A DNA stretch of 17,750 nucleotides from Micavibrio sp. UBA7657 (GTDB taxonomy: Bacteria > Pseudomonadota > Alphaproteobacteria > Micavibrionales > Micavibrionaceae). Where the stretch lies: positions 1-17,750 of the forward strand of contig DLHX01000006.1 in the NCBI GenBank assembly GCA_002483465.1, read 5' to 3'. Position 1 is the first letter of the stretch. Every line of letters begins with the position of its first letter. A model generated the notes under the pieces. That model did no database searches, was not told the origin of the DNA, and saw only the letters and a list, made by a program, of their open reading frames with translations. A program made the translations under genes and the position numbers. Of this stretch, positions 7,123-16,383 are shown piece by piece.

Positions 7123-7146
7123 CCCGAGAGCGCCTCGGGGCCCGAG
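7123..7146 (+). promoter_or_regulatory. secE leader with two alternative hairpins
   Basis: CCCGAG (7123-7128) can pair with CTCGGG (7134-7139). The same second arm, CTCGG (7134-7138), can instead pair with CCGAG (7142-7146). The two hairpins exclude each other, and neither is followed by a T-run. They lie 55-78 bases before secE. I see no convincing promoter boxes in 6964-7200, and no tRNA gene there, although tRNA-Trp often precedes secE in this class. Confidence 0.35.
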
Positions 7147-7200
7147 CCCTGCCCGGGAGAGAGAAGTACATAAGAAATTGATATTAAAAGGATTTTGAGG

Positions 7201-7398
7201 ATGGCCGGAACCGGACCCATTGAATATATCCGCCAGGTGCGGGCCGAGATGAAGAAGGTCACATGGCCGACCCGCCAGGAAACGACCGTCAGCGTCATGG
7301 CCGTTTTCGTGATGGTGTTTGTCGCCTCGCTGTTTTTGTTTTTTGCCGACCAGGTGATTGCTTTCATTATCAAGCAGATCCTGAGTTTGGGAATGTAA
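7201..7398 (+). CDS. secE: Preprotein translocase subunit SecE
   Basis: SecE is the small membrane subunit of the SecYEG translocon that clamps the two halves of SecY. At 65 residues this is the short single-span form. The conserved amphipathic segment EMKKVTWPTRQET (about residues 16-28) carries the hallmark WPTR-x-E, followed by one membrane helix (about 31-58, VMAVFVMVFVASLFLFFADQ). I choose ATG 7201 with AAGGA about 9 bases upstream; an in-frame TTG two codons earlier is less likely. nusG follows after 26 bases, the usual pairing. Confidence 0.96.
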   Translation: MAGTGPIEYIRQVRAEMKKVTWPTRQETTVSVMAVFVMVFVASLFLFFADQVIAFIIKQILSLGM

Positions 7399-7424
7399 CC
7401 GGGTTTTAATAGGAGAAGAAAATC

Positions 7425-7958
7425 ATGACACCCCGTTGGTACGTCGTTCACGTTTATTCAGGTTTCGAGAACAAGGTAGCCGAAGCTATCCGCGAGAAGG
7501 CACGCAAGCAGGGCCTTGAGGATCATATCCAGGAAATTCTGGTTCCCATGGAGGAAATCGTCGAGGTTCGCCGCGGCCAGCGCGTGAACGCCGAGCGTAA
7601 ATTTTTCCCGGGTTACGTGCTCGCGAAACTGGTGATGGATGATGACATCTGGCACCTGATCAAGAACACGCCGAAAGTGTCGGGCTTCCTCGGCGCGGGC
7701 GGCAACAAGCCGGTCGCGATCAGCGAGGCCGAAGCCCAGCACATCCTGCGCCAGGTCCAGGAGGGCGTTGATCGCCCGAGACCCAGCGTGGTTTACGACA
7801 TCGGCGAAGAGGTCAAGGTTACGGACGGCCCGTTCGCGTCGTTCAACGGCGTGGTCGAGGAAATCGACGAAGAGAAGGCCAAACTCAAGGTTTCGGTCTC
7901 GATCTTTGGCCGTGCGACCCCCGTCGAGCTGGAATACAGCCAGGTCGAGAAGATTTAA
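7425..7958 (+). CDS. nusG: Transcription termination/antitermination factor NusG
   Basis: NusG binds RNA polymerase, suppresses pausing and links it to Rho or to the ribosome. The 177-residue protein has the N-terminal NGN domain starting TPRWYVVHVYSGFENKVAEA, with the FFPGYVLAKL strand near residue 61, and the C-terminal KOW domain with VTDGPFASFNGVVEEID near residue 130. AGGAG about 9 bases before ATG 7425 fits. Length is normal for the class, with no insertion domain. Confidence 0.98.
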   Translation: MTPRWYVVHVYSGFENKVAEAIREKARKQGLEDHIQEILVPMEEIVEVRRGQRVNAERKFFPGYVLAKLVMDDDIWHLIKNTPKVSGFLGAGGNKPVAISEAEAQHILRQVQEGVDRPRPSVVYDIGEEVKVTDGPFASFNGVVEEIDEEKAKLKVSVSIFGRATPVELEYSQVEKI

Positions 7959-7971
7959 TTACTTGCGTAAA

Positions 7972-8056
7972 AATGCGGCGGGCAGTAAGGTCCGGCGCAT
8001 TAAAACTGAACCGTGGAAGGTCTTCCGGCAAAACACGCCAGCCGGAGCCGCACCAC
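7972..8056 (+). promoter_or_regulatory. Structured rplK leader, candidate L1 autoregulatory site
   Basis: Two hairpins can be drawn in the nusG-rplK gap. The first pairs AATGCG-g-CGG (7972-7981) with CCG-g-CGCATT (7992-8001). The second pairs TCCGGC (8024-8029) with GCCGGA (8041-8046), enclosed by GTGG (8013-8016) and CCAC (8053-8056). In E. coli L1 represses the rplK-rplA mRNA by binding a leader structure ahead of rplK. That this leader does the same is inferred from position and folding, not from a recognised L1 motif. Confidence 0.45.
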
Positions 8057-8079
8057 AAACCCCTTAACCGGAGGAAAAC

Positions 8080-8508
8080 ATGGCAAAGAAAGTAAAAGGT
8101 TATATCAACCTTACGATCCCGGGCGGATCGGCTAACCCGGCCCCGCCTGTCGGTCCCGCGCTTGGTGCGCAGGGCGTCAACATCATGGAATTCTGCAAGG
8201 CGTTTAACGCCAGCACGGAGAAAGAGAAAGGGATTCCAATCCCGGTCGTCATCACCGTGTTCGAAGACCGCTCCTTCACCTTTATCAAGAAGACCCCTCC
8301 TGCGAGCTACTTCATCGGCCAGGCCGCGAAGATCGCGAAGGGTTCCGGCCTGACGGGCAAGGAAACTGTTGGCCGCATCACGAAGAAACAGGTTCGTGAG
8401 ATCGCTGAAAAGAAAATGCCTGACCTGAATGCGAACGACATCGATGCAGCAATGAAGATCATTGAAGGCAGCGCACGTTCCATGGGCGTCGAAGTGGTGG
8501 AGGGCTAA
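8080..8508 (+). CDS. rplK: 50S ribosomal protein L11
   Basis: L11 binds the GTPase-associated region of 23S rRNA at the base of the L7/L12 stalk. The 142 residues match the family along their length: KGYINLTIPGGSANPAPPVG, then GPALGAQGVNIMEFCKAFN (the flexible N-terminal domain with the conserved Pro-rich turn), and the C-terminal rRNA-binding domain GKITKK-type segment GRITKKQVREIAEKKMPDLN. CCGGAGG-type site (CCGGAGGAAAAC) precedes ATG 8080. rplA begins 3 bases after its stop. Confidence 0.98.
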   Translation: MAKKVKGYINLTIPGGSANPAPPVGPALGAQGVNIMEFCKAFNASTEKEKGIPIPVVITVFEDRSFTFIKKTPPASYFIGQAAKIAKGSGLTGKETVGRITKKQVREIAEKKMPDLNANDIDAAMKIIEGSARSMGVEVVEG

Positions 8509-8511
8509 GTC

Positions 8512-9288
8512 ATGGCTGAGAAGAAAACAACCAAAGCAACGGCTGCGAAAAAAGACGCAGGCAAAGCAAAAAAAGACAAAGCTGTACCGGGCGGCAAGAA
8601 AATGCGCGCCGCGCGTGAGCTGGTCGACCGCAACAAATTCTACACGGTAGAAGACGCCGTGAAGATTTTGAAAGCGGCCGCGAAAAACCGCAAGTTCGAC
8701 GAGAGCATTGAAATCTCGATGAACCTCGCGGTTGACCCGGCGCACGCCGACCAGGCCGTTCGCGGCATGGTATCCCTGCCGAACGGCACGGGTAAATCGG
8801 TACGCGTTGCGGTTTTCGCAAAAGACGCGAAAGCGAAAGAAGCGAAAGAAGCCGGTGCCGACCTCGTTGGTGCGGATGACCTCGCGGAAACGATCCTGAA
8901 GGGCGAGATTAATTTCGACCGTCTCGTCGCAACGCCGGACATGATGGGCCTCGTCGGCCGTCTGGGTAAAGTGCTGGGTCCGAAAGGCCTGATGCCGAAC
9001 CCGAAACTCGGCACCGTGACGCCTGATGTTAAAAAGGCCGTCAAGGATGCCAAGGGCGGATCGATTGAATTCCGCGCCGAAAAAACCGGCATCGTTCAGG
9101 CCGGCGTCGGCAAGGCATCGTTCGATGAAGCGAAGATCGTTGAAAACATCCGCTTCTTCGTCGAGACAATCCAGCGCGCGAAACCCACAGGCGCGAAAGG
9201 CGGCACTTACATCAAGAAAGTGTCAGTCTCTTCGACGATGGGCCCGGGCCTCAAGCTCGACCTCGAGAGCCTGAAAAAAGCGGCTTAA
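8512..9288 (+). CDS. rplA: 50S ribosomal protein L1 with N-terminal extension
   Basis: L1 forms the mobile stalk beside the E site and, in many bacteria, represses its own operon. The core is typical: MRAARELVDRNKFYTVEDAV, VRVAVFAKD, DRLVATPDMMGLVGRLGKVL, GPKGLMPNPKLGTVTPDV and the C-terminal TYIKKVSVSSTMGPGLKLDL. The protein is 258 residues, about 25 longer than usual, because of a Lys/Ala/Thr-rich head (MAEKKTTKATAAKKDAGKAK). The long start is supported by a perfect GGAGG 8 bases upstream, inside the end of rplK, and by the lack of a ribosome binding site before Met31. It is the last gene of this unit, closed by the terminator at 9318-9348. Confidence 0.97.
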   Translation: MAEKKTTKATAAKKDAGKAKKDKAVPGGKKMRAARELVDRNKFYTVEDAVKILKAAAKNRKFDESIEISMNLAVDPAHADQAVRGMVSLPNGTGKSVRVAVFAKDAKAKEAKEAGADLVGADDLAETILKGEINFDRLVATPDMMGLVGRLGKVLGPKGLMPNPKLGTVTPDVKKAVKDAKGGSIEFRAEKTGIVQAGVGKASFDEAKIVENIRFFVETIQRAKPTGAKGGTYIKKVSVSSTMGPGLKLDLESLKKAA

Positions 9289-9317
9289 ACCAGAGCAGCT
9301 TAGAAATTAAGATCACG

Positions 9318-9348
9318 AAAAACCCGCCAGGTGATGGCGGGTTTTTTT
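9318..9348. terminator. Bidirectional terminator after rplA
   Basis: AAAAACCCGCCA (9318-9329), loop GGTGA, TGGCGGG (9335-9341), then seven T. On the minus strand the same stem is followed by five T. It lies 30 bases after the rplA stop and 4 bases from the stop of the convergent small gene at 9353, and so probably ends both. Confidence 0.92.
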
Positions 9349-9352
9349 ATGA

Positions 9353-9577
9353 TCAGTTCGGTTCGCGTAAATATGGATGCGCATTTTCGAGGGCCCTCGC
9401 ATGCGCAAATTCCAATCCACGTCGCAAGTCGGGCGCAGTGTTCTTGCCCATGACCGCCAGCTGATGACCTATAACAATGACGTCGGTAAATGAGCTTTTG
9501 GCGCTTGGAAGCGGTCTGACGCCTGCGCTGTATCTATCGAAAAGATCGTTCAATATTGGATATTCGCTCTCGCACAT
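9353..9577 (-). CDS. Hypothetical protein, 74 residues
   Basis: I do not recognise this protein. Starting at ATG 9577 it reads MCESEYPILNDLFDRYSAGV and ends ENAHPYLREPN with TGA at 9353-9355. GGAG lies 7 bases before the start. The frame stays open to a TTG at 9712, but that longer form would begin with Arg-rich sequence and overlap another frame. It has no membrane segment; a short hydrophobic strand (DVIVIGHQLAVM) is followed by a helix-like charged tail. Its stop almost touches the bidirectional terminator, which supports a real transcribed gene. It lies between rplA and rplJ, on the opposite strand to both. Confidence 0.6.
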   Translation of the reverse strand: MCESEYPILNDLFDRYSAGVRPLPSAKSSFTDVIVIGHQLAVMGKNTAPDLRRGLEFAHARALENAHPYLREPN

Positions 9578-9626
9578 TCTTAGTCTCCATCGTTTATGCG
9601 CACGGGGGCTCAGCCCCGCTTGCAGG

Positions 9627-9770
9627 TTAAAAAATCCGTTGGAGAAACGATTGGATATGCTCCAATAGCTTCGCCGCCGGGGTTCCAGTTGGAAACCACA
9701 GCGACTCATCAAAGGTGAGGGGGAGCTGCAGCCGCTTTAGCTTTGGTGTCGCGGTGCAAGCTGAATCCAT
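9627..9770 (-). CDS. Possible short ORF upstream of the 74-residue gene
   Basis: From ATG 9770 this frame gives 47 residues, MDSACTATPKLKRLQLPLTF onward, including DESLWFPTGTPAAKLLEHIQ, which looks protein-like. It could start at a TTG at 9830, giving 67 residues. Neither start has a ribosome binding site. The stop TAA is formed at a run of six T (minus strand). Dropping one T would join this frame to the one that leads into the 74-residue protein, so the two could be one gene with a frameshift or sequencing error. Function unknown; the call is weak. Confidence 0.25.
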   Translation of the reverse strand: MDSACTATPKLKRLQLPLTFDESLWFPTGTPAAKLLEHIQSFLQRIF

Positions 9771-9839
9771 CAAATGCCGCGGTTGCGTGAGCAACACTTC
9801 ATTTATAAGACAAGGCGTATATACGGTCAATATAAAAGC

Positions 9840-9868
9840 TTGACGCTATCTGGTTCATCCTCTACAAA
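9840..9868 (+). promoter_or_regulatory. Candidate sigma-70-type promoter of rplJ-rplL
   Basis: TTGACG (9840-9845), 17-base spacer, TACAAA (9863-9868). It is the best match in the region and would give a leader of about 170 bases before rplJ. A promoter is needed here because the previous plus-strand unit ends at the terminator after rplA. Confidence 0.5.
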
Positions 9869-9897
9869 CTGCCACATAATTATTACCTGTCCGAGAC

Positions 9898-9964
9898 TGC
9901 AGGGGCTTTAGGGCTTAAAAACCTGCAATAGATGGGAAGATTGAAGACCTCTCGCGAGAGGGTC
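9898..9964 (+). promoter_or_regulatory. Structured rplJ leader (candidate L10-L7/L12 binding region)
   Basis: Two stems can be drawn: TGCAGG (9898-9903) with CCTGCA (9922-9927), and a hairpin over 9946-9964 around CCTCTCGCGAGAGG with a short loop. In E. coli and Bacillus the L10-L7/L12 complex binds the rplJ leader to control its own synthesis. Position and structure fit such a leader; the binding motif itself is not proven. Confidence 0.45.
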
Positions 9965-9988
9965 GTATTTTCTTCCGGTTTTTCGGTC

Positions 9989-10013
9989 AGGCAGCCTTCG
10001 GGGCTGCTTTTTT
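9989..10013 (+). terminator. Terminator-like hairpin in the rplJ leader, likely attenuator
   Basis: AGGCAGCC (9989-9996), loop TTCGG, GGCTGC (10002-10007), then six T (10008-10013). It is a good intrinsic terminator shape 30 bases before rplJ. No plus-strand gene ends between it and the rplA terminator, so it most likely acts within the rplJ leader as an attenuator. Confidence 0.75.
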
Positions 10014-10043
10014 ATTGGTTTAATTTTTTGAGGAGATATTGCC

Positions 10044-10559
10044 ATGGCAATGAACCGCGCAGAAAAAGAAGCGGAAATTAAGGAACTGAACGAGCGTTTC
10101 TCAAGCGATGAGCTCGTCGTTCTCACGCATTACAGCGGCCTGACGGTTGCGCAGATGACCCAGTTCCGCCGCGAGCTGGTGAAGAACGGTGCGAGCTACA
10201 AGGTCACGAAAAACAGCCTCGCGAAAATCGCGCTGAAGGGCACGAAGTTCGAACAGATCACCGACAAGTTCGTTGGTCCGACCGGCGTTGCGACATCGAA
10301 AGATCCTGTTGCTGCCGCGAAAATCGCGCACACATTCGCAAAAACGAACGACAAGCTGATCATCATCGGCGGCGCGCTCGGCGATAAAATTCTCGATGCA
10401 AACGCCGTCAAGGCGCTTGCGCAACTGCCCTCGCTCGACGAACTCCGCGCGAAACTGCTGGGTCTGTTCCAGGCTCCTGCGCAGAAAATCGCGGGCGTTC
10501 TCCAGGCTCCCGCAAGAGACCTGGTCGGCGTCACGAAGGCATACGGCGAGAAGAAGTAA
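10044..10559 (+). CDS. rplJ: 50S ribosomal protein L10
   Basis: L10 forms the base of the ribosomal stalk and holds the L7/L12 dimers through its C-terminal helix. The 171-residue length is normal. Family features: MAMNRAEKEAEIKELNERFS, VVLTHYSGLTVAQMTQFRRE, the rRNA-binding KVTKNSLAKIALKGT segment, and the C-terminal LLGLFQAPAQKIAGVLQAPA before the Lys-rich end. GAGGAG lies about 9 bases before ATG 10044. rplL follows after 43 bases with its own ribosome binding site. Confidence 0.98.
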   Translation: MAMNRAEKEAEIKELNERFSSDELVVLTHYSGLTVAQMTQFRRELVKNGASYKVTKNSLAKIALKGTKFEQITDKFVGPTGVATSKDPVAAAKIAHTFAKTNDKLIIIGGALGDKILDANAVKALAQLPSLDELRAKLLGLFQAPAQKIAGVLQAPARDLVGVTKAYGEKK

Positions 10560-10602
10560 GTTTTGGTTTTTAATTTTAACTGTTCAATGAAGGAGAAAGT
10601 AA

Positions 10603-10980
10603 ATGTCTGCAAATCTTGATAAACTGGTTGATGAACTGTCGAAGCTCAGCGTTCTTGAAGCTGCTGAACTCTCGAAACTGCTGGAAGAGAAGTGGGGCGT
10701 AACTGCCGCTGCTGCTGCTCCGGTGATGATGGCCGCTGCTGGCGGCGGTGCCGCTGCTGCTGAAGAGAAAGACGCGTTTGACGTCGTTCTCGTTGAAGGC
10801 GGAGCGAACAAAATCAACGTCATTAAAGAAGTCCGTGCGATCACGGGCCTCGGCCTTAAGGAAGCCAAAGACCTCGTTGAGGCCGGCGGCAAAGTCGTTA
10901 AGGAAGGCGCCAAGAAGGACGAAGCTGAGAAACTCAAGAAGCAGCTCGAAGCCGCAGGCGCGAAGGTCGAACTTAAGTAA
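10603..10980 (+). CDS. rplL: 50S ribosomal protein L7/L12
   Basis: L7/L12 is the multicopy stalk protein that recruits and activates translational GTPases. The 125 residues show the N-terminal dimerisation domain (LDKLVDELSKLSVLEAAELS), the Ala/Gly-rich hinge (APVMMAAAGGGAAAAEE, residues 39-55 or so) and the globular C-terminal domain (INVIKEVRAITGLGLKEAKD, ending AAGAKVELK). GGAG 8 bases before ATG 10603. It is closed by a strong terminator, so rpoBC is not simply continuous with it. Confidence 0.98.
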   Translation: MSANLDKLVDELSKLSVLEAAELSKLLEEKWGVTAAAAAPVMMAAAGGGAAAAEEKDAFDVVLVEGGANKINVIKEVRAITGLGLKEAKDLVEAGGKVVKEGAKKDEAEKLKKQLEAAGAKVELK

Positions 10981-11003
10981 TTTCGGCTTAGCCTAAGAAT
11001 ATG

Positions 11004-11034
11004 AAAGAGGGGCCCGGTTTGGCCCCTCTTTTTA
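11004..11034. terminator. Strong terminator after rplL
   Basis: AAAGAGGGGCC (11004-11014), loop CGGTTT, GGCCCCTCTTT (11021-11031), with the T-run continuing. The 11-bp perfect stem lies 24 bases after the rplL stop. Confidence 0.93.
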
Positions 11035-11035
11035 T

Positions 11036-11063
11036 TTGCCAGGCGGAAAGTATTTGCTATAAA
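11036..11063 (+). promoter_or_regulatory. Promoter of the small tandem membrane-protein pair
   Basis: TTGCCA (11036-11041), 16-base spacer, TATAAA (11058-11063) with an extended TG at 11055-11056. Both boxes match the consensus at five of six positions. It starts right after the rplL terminator and would give a very short leader before the AGGAG at 11075-11079. Confidence 0.6.
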
Positions 11064-11087
11064 CGACGTTAAACAGGAGTTGGGAAA

Positions 11088-11384
11088 ATGTGGTACAACC
11101 GGAGCGGTTCTTTAATCCAGACCGAGCGTCTTCATCCCGTGGTTGAGAATCTCGGAACGGCATTCATAATCGCGCTCAGCATTTACACCGCTGTGCCCGC
11201 GCCCAAGCATGATGAAAACAAATTTGCTTTGGAAGAAAGCTCCACCGTTACAATTGTAGCTTCAAATCCAGACGTCAAAATAGACGGCAAAAGAGGTGCA
11301 ATGAGTTGTGGTTTGTCAGACCCGATACAACAAAAAGCTTGTATGGACGTTGACAAACTTTCCCCTGAACCCGTGCACCATTAA
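11088..11384 (+). CDS. Small single-pass membrane protein with two-cysteine C-terminal motif (first of a pair)
   Basis: I do not recognise the family. The 98-residue protein has a short N-terminal part, one likely membrane segment (about residues 20-38, LGTAFIIALSIYTAVPAP), then a polar region with Cys74 and Cys85 in SCGLSDPIQQKAC and an EPVHH tail. AGGAG lies 8 bases before ATG 11088. The two cysteines would face the periplasm if the short N-terminus is cytoplasmic and could form a disulfide. The next gene repeats the SC-x4-P-x5-C pattern and the tail, so the two look like diverged paralogues. The codon use seems more AT-rich than the ribosomal genes on either side. Its stop overlaps the next ribosome binding site. 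Function unknown. Confidence 0.7.
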   Translation: MWYNRSGSLIQTERLHPVVENLGTAFIIALSIYTAVPAPKHDENKFALEESSTVTIVASNPDVKIDGKRGAMSCGLSDPIQQKACMDVDKLSPEPVHH

Positions 11385-11392
11385 GGACATCC

Positions 11393-11758
11393 ATGACAAC
11401 AGAGAACGAACAACCCGTTAGCCTTGATGATGATTTTGGTCCGGCCGCTCACATGAGCCCATATCCTAAAAGGAGTAACCGTATGCCTCTTACTTCAAAG
11501 ATGTATTGGGGAGCGATGGCATTTTCGACGTTTGTGCTGGCAGTAATGATTAACACTGCAATCGATGAAGCAGCGCGAGACAGAGAAATCCGCAACATTT
11601 TCATGGCTGCTGGCGCTACCGATCCCAGGGAAATTAAAATGATGACCCAGCTTAGCCGCGGGAGTAAAAAAAGCTGTGCCCTGTTGATTCCATCACGGGA
11701 GCAGGTATGTAAAGAGGTTCATGACAGGTTTTTTAATCAAGAACCCGCGCCGCATTGA
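11393..11758 (+). CDS. Small single-pass membrane protein with two-cysteine C-terminal motif (second of a pair)
   Basis: The 121-residue protein has an acidic N-terminal part, one membrane segment (about residues 37-57, MYWGAMAFSTFVLAVMINTA), a charged helical stretch, and Cys95 and Cys106 in SCALLIPSREQVC, ending QEPAPH. The cysteine spacing, the Pro between them and the tail match the previous protein. ATG 11393 has AAGGA 5 bases upstream, overlapping the stop of that gene, as in a coupled operon. A second in-frame start, ATG 11483, has an even better AAGGAG 7 bases upstream and would give 91 residues starting MPLTSKMYW just before the membrane segment; either or both could be used. Function unknown. 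Confidence 0.7.
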   Translation: MTTENEQPVSLDDDFGPAAHMSPYPKRSNRMPLTSKMYWGAMAFSTFVLAVMINTAIDEAARDREIRNIFMAAGATDPREIKMMTQLSRGSKKSCALLIPSREQVCKEVHDRFFNQEPAPH

Positions 11759-11800
11759 CGGCTTTTAATTTTCATAATATATAGACGATGTCCTTGAAGA

Positions 11801-11850
11801 GATTCATTAGTGAATCCAGTTGACATTATTTTAGGGCTAGTCCATATAAC
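11801..11850 (+). promoter_or_regulatory. Candidate rpoB promoter with a dyad just upstream
   Basis: A perfect TTGACA (11820-11825) is followed by CATATAAC; reading the -10 as CATATA gives a 17-base spacer, as TATAAC (11845-11850) a 19-base spacer. Three bases before the -35 ends an inverted repeat GATTCA-TTAG-TGAATC (11801-11816), placed where an upstream operator would lie. Transcripts would have a leader of about 190-200 bases before rpoB, holding no other clear element apart from the short frame at 11970. Confidence 0.5.
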
Positions 11851-11969
11851 TGACAAAATTCGGGCATGACGTGAGCATTTTTAAGACTGACCGGGGTTCC
11901 GCTCCGTAGATAAATTATTGTAAAAGCTGCATCTTTTTTTCGGAAACGAAGACAAAGAGGCGGCCTTTT

Positions 11970-12026
11970 ATGCTTTGCAACAATGGGGTGTCGCCGATTC
12001 GAGCCCGCGATCGGACAGACCCGTAG
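11970..12026 (+). CDS. Possible 18-residue leader peptide before rpoB
   Basis: ATG 11970 opens a frame reading MLCNNGVSPIRARDRTDP with TAG at 12024-12026. GAGG lies about 9 bases upstream. It ends 25 bases before rpoB. Such short frames arise by chance easily, so confidence is low. Confidence 0.2.
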   Translation: MLCNNGVSPIRARDRTDP

Positions 12027-12051
12027 AGGAAAACGAAGGACTTAAAATACC

Positions 12052-16353
<4,302 letters not shown>

Positions 16354-16383
16354 TAAGAAGATTGAGATAAAAGGAAGACGACC

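Noticed and set aside
6964..7200. tRNA-Trp gene before secE
   Set aside because: Expected from many alphaproteobacteria, but no cloverleaf or CCA anticodon arm is present.
11985..12030. tRNA-like fragment (GATTCGAGCCC resembling a T-loop)
   Set aside because: The flanking bases do not pair as a T-stem and no acceptor or anticodon arm can be drawn.
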